Of a stretch of DNA of 64,000 nt, positions 1 to 11,235 are shown one piece after another. The stretch lies in assembly GCA_019787685.1 (NCBI GenBank), contig JAHNUO010000048.1:62001-126000 (forward strand), given 5' to 3'. The stretch's first letter is position 1. The number at the start of each line of letters is the position of its first letter. Source of the stretch: Chiua virens (lineage: Eukaryota; Basidiomycota; Agaricomycetes; Boletales; Boletaceae). The notes beneath the pieces were generated by a model, which was not told the origin of the DNA, did not search any database, and saw only the letters and a list, made by a program, of their open reading frames with translations. The position numbers were made by a program, and so were the translations under genes.

Positions 1-495
1 GGTGCGGGGAGAGGCGTGGGGTGGTTGAGGTGGGTGTTGGGGAAAGAGAATATGTGATGCTGTGATGTCCCCACCATTTTCTTCGGGAACTCGTCCCAAC
101 ACCATCGCGACTGGCCCTGGGTAGAACGTTGTCATCGTCGTAGGCGATCCCCGCCCGCTTACTAAGAACTCTCCCTCAATGGCAGTGCGGTCTCAACTGA
201 GTAAATCCGTCTTCAGGGCCGTTGAGCCTTCCCAGAAATAACCCTACTCAGATCTCTCTCGCGACCATGCGTCTTACGAGTCGCCGGGTCATCATTCTCC
301 CCTGAAATTGGACCGCTCTGTAGTCTTTACCCAAGACCCACTGGCAGTACCGCAGCCCAGAATGGATCCCTTGCTGCGCCCACGTCAAACACTGAAGCCA
401 TAGAGCGCAGTCAGACTAGGCTGATACGGTCTGAAGCCAGATCCCTCACATGTTCGTGTGCGTCTCTGTTATGACGCTGAACCACCGGTTCGATC
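1..495. other. 5' flank of the Zn2Cys6 gene
   Basis: No coding exon is recognised here. The interval precedes the first exon of the transcription-factor gene on the + strand and presumably holds its promoter and 5' leader. I see no TATA box or repeat that I would defend. Confidence 0.4.
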
Positions 496-2965
496 ATGTC
501 TTCTGCCGAGGAGGATTACAACGACCTCGAAAACTCGTCCACGGTCACCCCCAATAGCAAGAAATGGCGGGTTCAACGAGCATGCGATACATGTCGCCGC
601 AAGAAGAGTGCGTCTTTCTCTTCGCGTTGGAATCAAGAGGGTCACTCATGACAGTTTCATATAACTCGGTCGGGGTAACCAGTTCGATGTAAGCGGTCTC
701 TCTCGACGGCACTCGAGTATGCTGATATAGGCGTTCAGGCGATGTGAGTCAGATGCCGGGAAATCGTTGTTCCAATTGTATCGTGTATAGTTTCGAGTGT
801 ACGTACGTGGAGGCTACCAATGTGGGTCCCCTCCGTGCTCTCCGGTCGCTTCATATCCACGGCTCACCTGACACCAGAAGCGTGGGTCCTCCAAAAGGGT
901 GCGTCACTTGTTGAGATGTGTCACGCGTTACGCCTTCTCATGCTCCCCAGATACATCGAATCACTCGAGAATCGTCTGGAGAAAAAGGAAAGGCTTCTCC
1001 AAAAGGTAGGGCATTCGATTGCATGGGGGTGAGGCTCGTGCCAATGACGTGTTACTGCCAAGGTCCGTCCGGATGCGTTTCTCGCAAGAGCTGGGCGGTG
1101 GTGTCCGAATAGACCGGGAGATGTGGCAGAAAGGGAACGCATCCGCCAACGCGGGCCAGACAATGAACGCCGCGGGGTATGGCAGCGCGAGTGCTCCAAT
1201 GGACAACCTCGTCCTGAGCGACGACGAGGACATCATGACCCTTCGGCTCTCGGCGAGTTTCAAGTCGATGAATTTAGTGCCCCGTCGGCGTGCACGCTTC
1301 TTTGGCAAGTCGAGCGGTGTCATACTCATTCAGAAAGCGATCGGTCTTAAAAAGGAAGCAACCGGTGCGGACGAGGGTGACCCGATCATATTTCGCCCGG
1401 TCGACGACGACTGCTATCCGGTCCGTCCTTTTTTCTCTTGTGCACACCTGTCTTGATCACACCCTCAACAGTGGGAACTCGCCGCGAGAACGATCGCGGA
1501 ACCAGAGACACGTTCCCCGACAACGGTCTCGGCTTGGGCCTTGTCCATCTTTATTTCGTGCACATCAATCCTTTGTCGCCGTTTTTGCATCGTCCGAGTT
1601 TTGAGCGCCAGGTCCGGCAGGGCGTGCATTCGCGCAACTCGTCATTCGGCGCCGTCTATCTTCTCGTCGGTGCATGCGCATTGCGTTACTCGGACGACAC
1701 GCGCGTCTTTCTCGATTTCGTCGAGAGCGGCATTCACGAACACTCGGCGGGATGGAAGTATTTCGAGCAAGTACAGATGGTCAGGAGGACGTTGCTCGGA
1801 CCGCCCTGTTCGGAGGACTTGCAGACCTATAATGCATGTGTATTTGTCTTTGTGCCGACAGGACTTATAGTCACAGTTGTCTGTCCAATTCTTGCAAGGG
1901 ACGTCGGCGCCGCAGGCGTGCTGGACGATCGTCGGGATAGGTATTCGACTGGCACAGGATGTGGGTGCGCATCGGCGCAAATCGTACAACGAGAAGAACT
2001 CCGTCGAAGGTGAACTCTGGAAGAGGACATTTTGGTACGGACGATCCGTTCGTCCCAGACGTCACTCAAGAGTGCTTGTAGGTCGCTCGTCTTGTTTGAT
2101 CGTCAGATGAGTTCCTCTCTGGGTCGGCCATGTGCCATTCAAGATGAAGAGTATGTTTTTCGTTTCCTCTTGAAAGTGTCTCATCGACACGTCGCAGTTT
2201 TGACCTCGACTACCCTATCGAATGCGATGACGAATATTGGGAGCATCCTGACCCGGAACAAGCATTCAAGCAACCACCCGACAAACCTTCTACTGTTTCC
2301 TACTTTGTCAGCTTTATCAAATTGAACAACATTCTTTCGTTCGCGCATAGGACGATTGTATGTTTTCTTTTCGCATTGTTTGTCCACACATGCTGACAAC
2401 GTGACATAGTACTCAATTAACAAGTCGAAAATTCTGTTGGGGTTCGTCGGTCCGCAGTGGGAACAACATATTGTAGCAGAACTCGATTCTTCGTTGAACA
2501 AATGGATTGATGAGGTCCCTGATCACCGTGAGCAACGATCGCTCCATTCGCCTCTCCTCGGATAACATTTCAGACAGTTCGCTGGGATCCCACTCGGGAC
2601 GGAAACTCACACTTTATCATGCAATCGTGTTCGCTGTATGCGTACTATTACACCGTCCAAATGTTCATCCACAGGCCGTTTATCCCCTCTCCCCGTAAAC
2701 CTTCCCTTCTTTCCTTCCCTTCGCTTGCTATTTGCACCAACGCCGCCCGCTTGTGTAGCCACGTCATTGATATTTACAGGAAACGGTCCAGCACATATGC
2801 ACCCTTTCTACAGGTAGGATACTATCTCGCGCCTTTATAAGGGTTACTGAATATGTTTGGCAGATGCAAGCTTTTACTGCTGGGGTCATGCTTTTGCTGA
2901 ATATTTGGGGAGGGAAACGGTGGTCGAGCGAAATCGACTTTTCCATGACAAAGGAGCTGTTGTAA
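496..2965 (+). CDS. Zn2Cys6 fungal transcription factor (zinc cluster plus fungal-specific TF domain), possibly truncated
   Basis: Predicted nuclear DNA-binding regulator. The start ATG at 496 opens an exon reading MSSAEEDYNDLENSS. After splicing, the cluster cysteines fall at residues 30, 33, 40, 50, 53 and 60 (C-x2-C-x6-C-x9-C-x2-C-x6-C), the canonical binuclear zinc cluster, followed by a basic linker and the coiled coil YIESLENRLEKKERLLQK (951-1005). Later exons carry the fungal_trans middle homology region: FVHINPLSPFLHRPSFERQV near 1560, SAGWKYFEQVQMVRR near 1750, GIGIRLAQDVGAHRRK near 1935, LGRPCAIQDE near 2120, WEHPDPEQAFKQPP near 2240. The reading ends in NIWGGKRWSSEIDF and a TAA at 2963-2965, where relatives I recall continue for over 100 residues. 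Joining exon 4 (ends 898) to exon 5 (starts 951), and the stretch near 1070, needs a non-canonical splice or a 1-nt shift. The regulated pathway is unknown. Confidence 0.8.
683..688 (+). other. 6-nt microexon in the zinc-cluster coding region
   Basis: The six bases TTCGAT sit between an acceptor (accag, ending 682) and a donor (gtaagc, from 689). Exon 1 ends with AAG A at 607 and exon 3 starts GC GAT GTG at 739. Joined, they read K-I-R-C-D, restoring the third cysteine of the zinc cluster, whose codon straddles the microexon/exon 3 junction. Without it, the conserved K-x-R-C-D motif cannot be formed. Confidence 0.8.
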
Positions 2966-4385
2966 CTACGATCACAATCCTATATTAGAGAAACAATAGG
3001 CATGAAGAACCGACCAGACGCACATGCTCGCTGTTCCAATCTCAAATCCACCCCCGTAAATCCACTGTCAGGAAGATTGTATCTCAGTGGCAGACATGTC
3101 GCTGGCACACGTTACTCACCACTAGCACAGGTAAGTTAGACGCGGGGGTTGTGGTGGTGGGGGTGATTACATTCAGTGTCAGGCCTGCATTACCCGCACC
3201 AATTCAGCCTTGCAACCATGGGTGAGGGCATGTCACAGAATCTCGTACGCACAGTCCTCTGAAGAGTATGTGATTTGCGGGGAGGTGTCATTGAAACCTG
3301 GCGGTGTCTTCTCTACCTGCTGAGGACATGCTGGACCGTACTGCGTTGCTGAGAAGCTGGTGGTGTATGGCGACAACTTCTTGGGCAGTTGGAACCGTAG
3401 TTTTCCGGTCCTGTTCAGGTTTCGAGAGAAGGGGCAGAGATCAGCTGTCTGACGAACGCAATAAAGCATGGCTTGACATACGTGAGTTTGGAAAATGGAA
3501 TGCCTAGGAACTCGTTAGTAGAACCAGAACCAGGCCCGTTACGGTCGCGTGGTCGCGCGTAACCCTGGGTGGTGCATCCACTTGCAAAGATACTGCAGTC
3601 ACCCGACCGAAGACAGTGAAGAGTGCCAACGATGGCACGACTATACGCAGCATGATCGAAAAAAAAAAACAGGCAAGAGCCTTCTGAATAGTGCGAACTA
3701 TGACGAAGGGATAATGGTCATGATGAAGAGGCTATTTATCAGGTTCGAAGGAGAGAAGTGAGAACCGGATGATGGAGGCATCGACAACGGTGTTGCCTTG
3801 CGAGATGATTGGCGACAGTCCGATTCCATGATATACTACGTAATTATTTAGTTGGCACAGCACTTACCGGTCACCTGTCAATCGTACTTACTTGTATTCC
3901 AACCGAGACGCCGTTTACTTCAGGAACATGTCCTGATCGTTCGAATTGATGATGTGTTTTATTCGAGGACATGACAGGTACTCGGCTATCCAGCATGTGT
4001 GAGAAGACATTCGTTTCGAGTGATGGTCCACTACTAGAAGGGAAATGGGGAAGGGGAATAGAATCGGTGATACTTGGAAAGTTACTTCATGTTCTAGAAT
4101 CATCGAAAGCGCAGCATCTGCAATGGGTAGACAGTTGAAAATGAAGAACGAGCTAAAACCTGGGCCTACCCACCTGGTCTTCGGTAGCTAACCTAATACG
4201 ATATATGACAGACACTGAAAGCCGATATATCATGTTATTAGGTACTAGCATCGCCACAGTCGAACTTGAAACCTGCAAGCTCAAACAGGAAGGATACGCT
4301 CCGATGCTGTTGGAGCCGCTTGTCATCACAGGTCAGCATCAGGGCATTCTGAGTTTTCATTGCAGCGCCAGCTTTGGCATTTGCC
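2966..4385. other. Non-coding or unrecognised interval
   Basis: Only short open frames without conserved motifs are present on either strand. No continuation of the transcription factor and no further part of SYF1 could be found. An A-run at 3660-3669 is the only low-complexity feature noted. Confidence 0.4.
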
Positions 4386-5403
4386 TCATTTGATTGCAGT
4401 GTCGGCGACGTTGCGACCGACCTCATCGGAGAGGCGCTTAGCGACATCGATGAAGTCCCCGAGGAGCTGATACGGACTCTTTCCCTCCGGACTGGTGCAT
4501 TCACCTTGCGCTGCTTTCCTTGCCAAGAACAACATAAGCTTCGCGGCCTCCAAGGGTCTCGGGGTGGGGTTGGCAAGTGAGAGGAGGATGGAAGTGTAGT
4601 GCTCAGTCAGATTTGGGTTACCGAGACAGTGGTGACACCACCTTTATCTTCAGCCCATAGCAGACACCTGACCCAGATACGGGAGTGCAGAGAAGGTGGT
4701 GGTGCGTGTAATGCACGATCAAACGTTCGCCGAGCATGGGTATGCTAGATCGTGGGAGGACACGTGGGATGGTGAAAGAGTGAGAAATACATCATCCGCA
4801 GGCGCAGTAGCTGTGAAATACGTTAGCACAAGTAAATAATAGGTTGGGCTGACGAAACCTGCCTTGGGCAACAACATCAAGGTCCGTCCATATGCTGCAA
4901 CAAGAGCTCTCCACTCTTCCCATCCGATGACGCCGTCAAGCCCGCCTTCTCATTCTTCCAGACTGTCTCGTTCTTCCTCCAATGCGTCCCTCATTTCAGG
5001 AAACCTTTTCCTCCCACCCGCTTGTTTCTTATGCACCGATTTGCCAAGAAGGTATGACATCCTCATCTGCAGATATCATTTCCATAGCTGAATGATCCCG
5101 GAAACTGGACAAGCACAGCTTCGTAGGTGTACGCGGGGCATTGCAAGGAACATCTCGCAAGCGGAGTGGAAAGCGGTCCCAGTAGTTGGGCGCTCTCGTC
5201 AAGTGAAGAGTTTTCGCGTCGTTCCTCCTTGAGCAGTGCGTTAAACGCGTCCCTGGTGTTTTGCATGGCTGTCCACCGCACCCGGAAAGACCAAGGATTT
5301 CGGAGCAGGTCTTCCTCGCGGTGAAGGTCTTGGATGGTGAGCAGGTGCGGATGCGTGTTTGGCATCGGAACAGGCAGTGTCAAAGGAAAGTGAACAGAAT
5401 TAA
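4386..5403 (-). pseudogene. syf1: SYF1 (pre-mRNA splicing factor) 5' fragment, pseudogene
   Basis: Relic of the N-terminal part of SYF1, a HAT-repeat protein of the Prp19-associated spliceosome complex. Recognisable blocks, in order, are FPLTLPVPMPNTHPHL and REEDLLRNPWSFRVRW (5' end), QLLGPLSTPLARCSLQ, KRFPEMRDALEEERDSLEE, GGLDGVIGWEEWRALV, RTFDRALHAP, RIWVRCLLWAED, NLTEHYTSILLSLANP and ARKAAQGECTSPEGKSPYQL (residue range about 1-300 of a protein normally above 800). Two in-frame stops are visible: one at 5076-5078, and one at 4950-4952 that replaces a conserved Trp (E-E-TGA-E-G-G). A 1-nt frameshift lies near 5090, between FPGSF and LWK. The sequence ends in a TGA at 4386-4388, with the rest of the protein missing. 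It directly abuts the Med12 relic on the same strand. Confidence 0.85.
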
Positions 5404-5434
5404 GATCCGAGGAGCCAGAACCGTGCATCTACTG
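5403..5434. repeat. 32-bp direct repeat, copy 1
   Basis: Identical to 5831-5862. On the - strand both copies read D-A-R-F-W-L-L-G-S in one frame. This copy sits exactly at the junction between the last Med12-like codons and the first SYF1-like codons. Confidence 0.85.
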
Positions 5435-8137
5435 GTCCTTCCTGCCATCGGTGTGCATCTTCTTCCACAGCTGGCTCCCCTAGATTCTCGATCCATTCCC
5501 AAGGTCGGTTTTGGACGGGTGCTCAAAACACTATGTGACCAGATATATCACGAGGGCATGCATGAGGTCTGTCACAACCTTGTCAGGAGGGGGTTGTGGT
5601 AGCAACGTGAATAATTGTCGGCAGTACCCAGTAGGAATGTCTTTCGAAAGCTCGTTCTCTGACATGTTGGGGTTATATTTGAAGAGGTCTGTCGTGCTCG
5701 TCTTGGATTGTGAGTGGAGCTCTACTGGGATATGCGTCAACACCTGTAGATGACGTAGAAGATTTCACGGAAATTACCATCGATCACAAAGTACAACGTA
5801 TCAATAAACAGAGGGTACGCCACGGAGTCGAGATCCGAGGAGCCAGAACCGTGCATCTACTGTGTCCTCAGCATGTATGTCGTTGTTCATGTCACGTACG
5901 CATACCAGAGCCAGCCGGAAAAATATGGATGAGAGCATCTCATGCTGTTCGCGAACAGCAGTCGTCCAAGATCCCCCAAATCCTAGATTGAATTGTACCA
6001 AGCGCGCAACGAAGAGGAGGTTCTGCGTCAATCGCTTCGATGTGACAGAGTCCGCCGACGTAAGCATCGACTCTACGGAAGAGTGTGGTGCATATAACTT
6101 TGCCGAGTCGTTCCTGACAGTTGGCATCCAGTTGGAAGACGGTCCCCTTTGTACGGAAAGGTTCAATCACATGTGATAGCAGACGCAAGATCTCCCCCGC
6201 ACGGTCAATCCGTCCTACGAGGTTGTCAAGCACAGCGGGGGTCGATGGATGGAGCAGAATCGCCCCAAGGCTCTCCATGCCGTTATTCACGAACTAGAAG
6301 ATGGTTGAGAAGTGAAGGCTTAATGGATGTAAAATGAAGGAAGGAACCTTTTCAGCGACAGCGCTATCAATCTCCTTCACCATCTCGGCAATGAAACACG
6401 CTTCCTCGTACGCAATTGAATGATGAAACAGGACGGAGGTCATCTTGTCTAGGGATGCGCTGGCAGCTTGTCTCGTCGAATCGTTCGCCATCGCACGGCC
6501 TAACTGCCGTAGTCCAAACTGAAGCTGAACAGCAGTAGCAGCAAGACGCCACGGGCTGAGTACTGATAAGATCCTGTCATTCAACAATGTATTCGCATCT
6601 GTGCCCGAAAGTCCTGTTCGGCGACTGAGATGCATGCAGCGAAAGAGAAAAAAGGGTGCTTACCCTCGCCTGAATCACTAAGAATCACCTTGAGTGCGTT
6701 TACGAGCGGCTCTCGATAGATCCCGACTGGATAGGTTGCTCGAAGGCCCTCCGTATGACGTCCAAATCACGGTATGCAGCGAATCAAAACTGTCGGCTCT
6801 CGCAGGTCCTTACCCGGAGTACCTGGGCCATATCGCGAAGATGTTGCGGGACGAAGGAATTATGCTCAATAGAGACGAGGATTGGCATCTCGGCGGCGAG
6901 GAAACCAAAGTGTAATTCGCCAAACGCATCTTGTCTGCGGGTATAAAAGCGGCGGATGTCCAAAAGGGTATTCGAAAGCGTGGATGATATCTGGGGCTCG
7001 GACCTCAGAATCGGGGAGTCAAACAGTGCGTTTGCGGATTGGATGTAGGTTGCCAGAGATTGTGCTTGTTCAGAAACGACGTTTGCTAACTGCGCCCATG
7101 CGGGGTAGACAAGGCCCCGAAGGATAGTTGTGGATGGAAGCGCACCGTGGGCGCCGAGAAAAAGAAGCACGATGGTGAACGCATTCCACGCATCGACGGT
7201 AAGCGCCAAAATTTCGTTCTTGCCAGTGCCGAGGAACCAGCGAAGCACTTGCTCGTCAATACCCGCAGGGAGGTGCCGGTCGATGTGCAACAGAAATTGT
7301 GCGTATTGCAGTGCAACCATGTGCCGTTTGAGGGTGTCATCTGTCATGAGTGGCACCTGACGCAAGGACGCAACAGCGTTGTCCCAAACCTTCCAACCCC
7401 AATCTGGCGACGTTCGGTACTTATACCACAAGCTATTTGCGAGCATAGAAGGTGCATCTGGCTTGGGATCTTCTGCAAGTAGTAGCATCTCCGGCAAGAC
7501 AAGAGGGACTGCGTCATGCATAGCTGTTTCCGGAGCGAGGGCCTAAGAAATGTCATTGTTAGATTGTAAACGACTAGGATTATCGCGTAACTCACGCGGG
7601 CAAAAGATAACATGTCTGCCGCCACAAGACTCCTTGCAGATCCATCTAGATAGCGACCTCCGTCCATTTCAACGAGAAGAGCGAGGAGTGACCTTACTTG
7701 CATCCCTCAGTTCCTCCAGACCATATGAGCAGCATGAAGGGCGTGTGTGATACCACTGGTCGCGTTCATAGCGGTCCAGACAGTGGCGAAACGATGGAAT
7801 ATTTCGCCCACCGCCGTGACTACGCCAGCATATGAGGTCTGGGACAGTACTGAGAGGCTTAGCTAAAGAAAAGAAGATTAGTTTGTCGCTAGCCTAACTG
7901 CTAAATCAAATTTACCTCGAGTAACGAACCGTAACAAGATGCACAGCATAGAAGCTCTACCGCTGCACTGTATGTTTGAAGTACGAACGTCTCGTCAAAC
8001 TTATCAGATCTGCAAAGGTCAGATAGGTGTGAAAAACTAAGCAACATCACAACGTACGAGGTCGTAAAATTTTCGTAATTTGGCAGAAGCCACTCCTTGA
8101 ACGTCTTGACTTGCTCGAAACGCGGAGCGTCAAAATT
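5404..8137 (-). pseudogene. srb8: Mediator subunit 12 (Med12/Srb8) C-terminal fragment, pseudogene
   Basis: Relic of the C-terminal half of Med12, a subunit of the Mediator kinase module. The largest exon (6784-7521) reads MHDAVPLVLPEMLLLAEDPK through NSFVPQHLRDMAQVLR. Further exons give VLFHHSIAYEEACFIAEMVK (6294-6635), GMESLGAILLHPSTPAVLDN (5940-6290), LVQFNLGFGGSWTTAVREQH, SVAYPLFIDTLYFVID (about 5770-5830), SENELSKDIPTGYCRQLFTL (5531-5743) and the terminal VQNRPWEWIENLGEPAVEED (about 5440-5510). The N-terminal half, including the Med12 and LCEWAV regions, is absent. Frame breaks occur near 7710 (VWR to the next block needs 1 nt) and around 5755. It is fused upstream to AROM sequence and downstream to SYF1 sequence, so it has neither its own start nor its usual end. 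The assignment rests on recalled C-terminal motifs. Confidence 0.7.
5831..5862. repeat. 32-bp direct repeat, copy 2
   Basis: Identical to 5403-5434. Here it lies inside the Med12 relic at the acceptor side of a predicted intron, just upstream of the exon encoding DLDSVAYPLFIDTLYFVID. Confidence 0.85.
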
Positions 8138-10735
8138 GATACGATTGCACTCTTTGACGCGTTGGTTTACGATCCCACGAATACGCAGGACGTTTTTGCC
8201 AGCACCACCTTCCCCGCCAAGCCCACCATCCGTTGCAATCGCACCGACGACGGCAGCAGTCAAGAACCTATCCGTCATGGGCTCCATGTCGACTTCACCC
8301 ATTGCCTTGAGTGTTCCGATCGGTGGTCCAGTGGCGGTCGTTTCTGCTGCGGTCTGAACAACAGCACATCCCATTGGCTCGAGCACTTCCTTAGCAAAGC
8401 GTGCGTCACCCTGGAGAGAGGAAAAACCGATAGAAACGAGTACGCAAGAGATACCGGTGACAGCGGCGACTGCGAGCGGATATGTAGCGCTTGACGCGTC
8501 CGATTCGATCGTAAAGACACCCGATTTTGAGACGGTGTAGATGCCACACGGAATCTTGCACACGTTCAGCAGCTCACCCGTCTCCTGATCGCGCTCGCGG
8601 GTGACATCGATCCCCCAGTCACGCATGAGTGCAGTGGTCATGTCGATGTAGAGTGGGAAATGACGGCTTTCCCGGTGAGGACGAGGGTGGTATCTTGTTG
8701 AGCGTACGGCGCACAGAGGAGAATGGATGAGGCGTATGGGGATGAGATGGAAGCATCAAGGGAGAGTGTGCCACTAGGAAGACCTTAGGTGCAATGGAAA
8801 GCAGTAGGCAGCCGGATGTTTCAAAGTAACTGATATCCGCAGAAGCCTCTGAGAGGGCTTCGACAAGCGGCGCGATGGCACGTTGTTTCATGCGTGAGTT
8901 TCCGGTGATGACAGTGCGATCCGATGCGGACGAGTTATCAGAGGGGGAGACGTGAGTACACGCGGTGGTGGGGAATCGTGCAGCAGTACCAGCATTACCA
9001 AGATAGATCTCTGCCCCGGGTGGGGGAAGGGAAAGTTTACCACCTGATCCGGTAACGACGAGGGTTTCATCATTGTCGGCCCACTCGAACGCGGCTGCCT
9101 ACCGGAGGATGAAGCGAGAATGTGTTGAACGACTGACCTTTAGCGTCTGCAAGGCTGCTATCATAACTTGTGCGTCATCCGAATGGAGCAGGTTCTTCAA
9201 TTTGACGGTGCCGTTAGAAAGGGCTGCAAGGACGAGAGCACGATTTGAGATGGACTGGGAACCCGGTGTGGTGAGGGTAATGTGCGGGATGCCGCCAGAA
9301 TTATTGGCGGTCAGGTGAGTGACGACAGGCGGGGAAGGGATTAACTGAGGAGGCAAAGGACCCTTGTCTGCCACGCCTGGTAGCTCCCATAGCGGGATGG
9401 GAAGGTCGGGTTTGACGTATCTACTGGGGATACCGCTGACAACCGTGACGCCATCCGCAAGGACCTTTCTAATTTCATCGTCGGGTATGCCTGTAGCTCT
9501 AAGTTCGTGAGTTTTTCCGATGCGAAACAGGAGAACTATCTTCTTGAGTTTCGACGTGGTGTTTTTTTTGTCGATGCCCATCCGATCGAGGAGGCCATCG
9601 GTGGTCATTTCAGGTGCGGAGGCAGCACGTGCGCGTTCCTGAGAGTGCAGGACGAAAGGTTGGAATAAGGAGGTCGGGAGGTGTAGGAATCGATGCAACG
9701 ACGGAGTCTCCCTACACCAACTTGACCGAAGCCGGTTTCCCTTCCGTAGCCGCGGGCAATCTCTGCCTCGAGGACCGTACCCATTGCGACACACTCGCCG
9801 TGGAGAAGGTAGGGGGTAAGGAAGGCTTCGACGGCATGACCGATGGTGTGACCAAAGTTGACGAGGTTGCGGAGATGAGACTCTTGGGGATCAAGAGAGA
9901 CGATGGCAGCTTTGGTTTTGGCAGAGGAGATGATGGGGGTAAGGAGAGGGTGGGAAGCGAGATCTGCGAGAGATTGTGCATGGATATCGCCAAGAGAGTC
10001 GAGAAGGGTGGTGGTGGAGGATTCGAGAAGGGCAAACGCGCCCTCGTCCCAGACAGCGGCGGTCTGTGGCGTGATCAGGGCAGGTGGTGATTGGGGGGAA
10101 GCGAACAAACCTTGATGATCTCCGCCAGACCGTTTGCTAGTTCACGTTTCGGGAGCGAAGCGAGGAAGGCGACGTCGATAAAGATGTACTCTGGCTGCCA
10201 AAAAGCACTAGTGAGAATCTCTCCCAGGGGTGTGTCTACGGCGGTCTTTCCGCCGATGGCCGGGTCGACCGTGGCAAGGAGCGAAGTGGGGATCTGGACG
10301 ACGCGCGCACCTGCGCATGCTGCAGAGAATCGATCATGCTGTAAAGCGAATGAGAGAGGGTACGTACGAGGTGGCAGCGACGTATCCGACGAGGTCGCCA
10401 ACGACACCGCCTCCAGGTGCGAGAAGGGCGGTGTTGCGAGCGCACTTTCAAGTTTGTGCTAGCAAAAAGTCTTCCACGGCAGCCTTGCCGTCGCGTGACT
10501 TCGCGGTCTCGCCTGGTGGGATGACATGGGTGATGAAGTGGGGAGCGGCGGTGGGATCTGGAAACGCGCGGTGGATGCGGGTGTTGAGGGCGTGCACGAA
10601 GAGTGGGAGGTAGAGAGGGGCGATGTTCGTGTCGGTGATGAGGACGTATCGGGTCGCGGGCAGATCAGAGAGGAGGGTCTCTGCGATGTGGTCTTGGAGA
10701 TGAAAACTGCAGCGAATGGTGTCTTTGCCAAGCAT
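8138..10735 (-). pseudogene. aro1: Pentafunctional AROM polypeptide, 5' half only, pseudogene
   Basis: AROM carries steps 2-6 of the shikimate pathway; this copy keeps only two domains. The 3-dehydroquinate synthase domain comes first: LGKDTIRCSFHL, YVLITDTNIAPLYLPLF and VIPPGETAKSRDGKAAVEDF (10448-10735), [35 protein letters not shown] (10075-10340), and the metal-binding stretch [19 protein letters not shown] near 9830. The EPSP synthase domain follows: [20 protein letters not shown] near 9250, EIYLGNAGTAARF near 9010, [18 protein letters not shown] near 8490, [10 protein letters not shown] near 8290, and [10 protein letters not shown] ending at 8138. The normal continuation of EPSP synthase and the shikimate kinase, dehydroquinase and shikimate dehydrogenase domains are missing. 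One-nt frameshifts are apparent near 9685, 8785 and 8652. A functional copy must exist elsewhere if the organism makes aromatic amino acids. Confidence 0.9.
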
Positions 10736-11235
10736 GCGGTTGGTGTGGATGGACGTGTCAATATAAGCCGTACGTGTCTATATTAGCCGCGGTTGTCAGT
10801 CGTTTCGATCGTGTATCTGCACATCTGATCGGGGTTTCATCCGCGATCCGATCCGGGTCACCCGTTCCTCGGTCTTTAAGAAATCACCGGTCCGTGCTCT
10901 TCTCTAGTACTCGTGTTCGCTCGCCGTCCGTCCCCAGAGGGGATGTCTCAGAAAGAGAAAAAATGTCTTTACCAATATTAATTATCAGCGAAAGTTGCAC
11001 CGCATAATACTTATGTAATGGCATGTTGCACAAACATCGACAAATATTATGCACTGCAGGTTGCCAGGTTGATTCTGCTCGTTGCCAGTTGACCAGCTGG
11101 GCGGGTCGAAGGTTTTTGCCCAGTGCGGGGGCCGTTGGCTAGTGCTAGTGAAGCCCTTGATGTGTTGCATGGCTGCGATCAGGGCTGATGATCTGGCTAG
11201 TTCTATGGTCCAGCACAGGTGGGACGACCGCGGTG
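10736..11235. other. Upstream flank of the AROM relic
   Basis: No coding exon recognised. The stretch up to about 10930 would be the former promoter and 5' leader of the AROM gene; the rest leads into the minisatellite. Confidence 0.35.
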
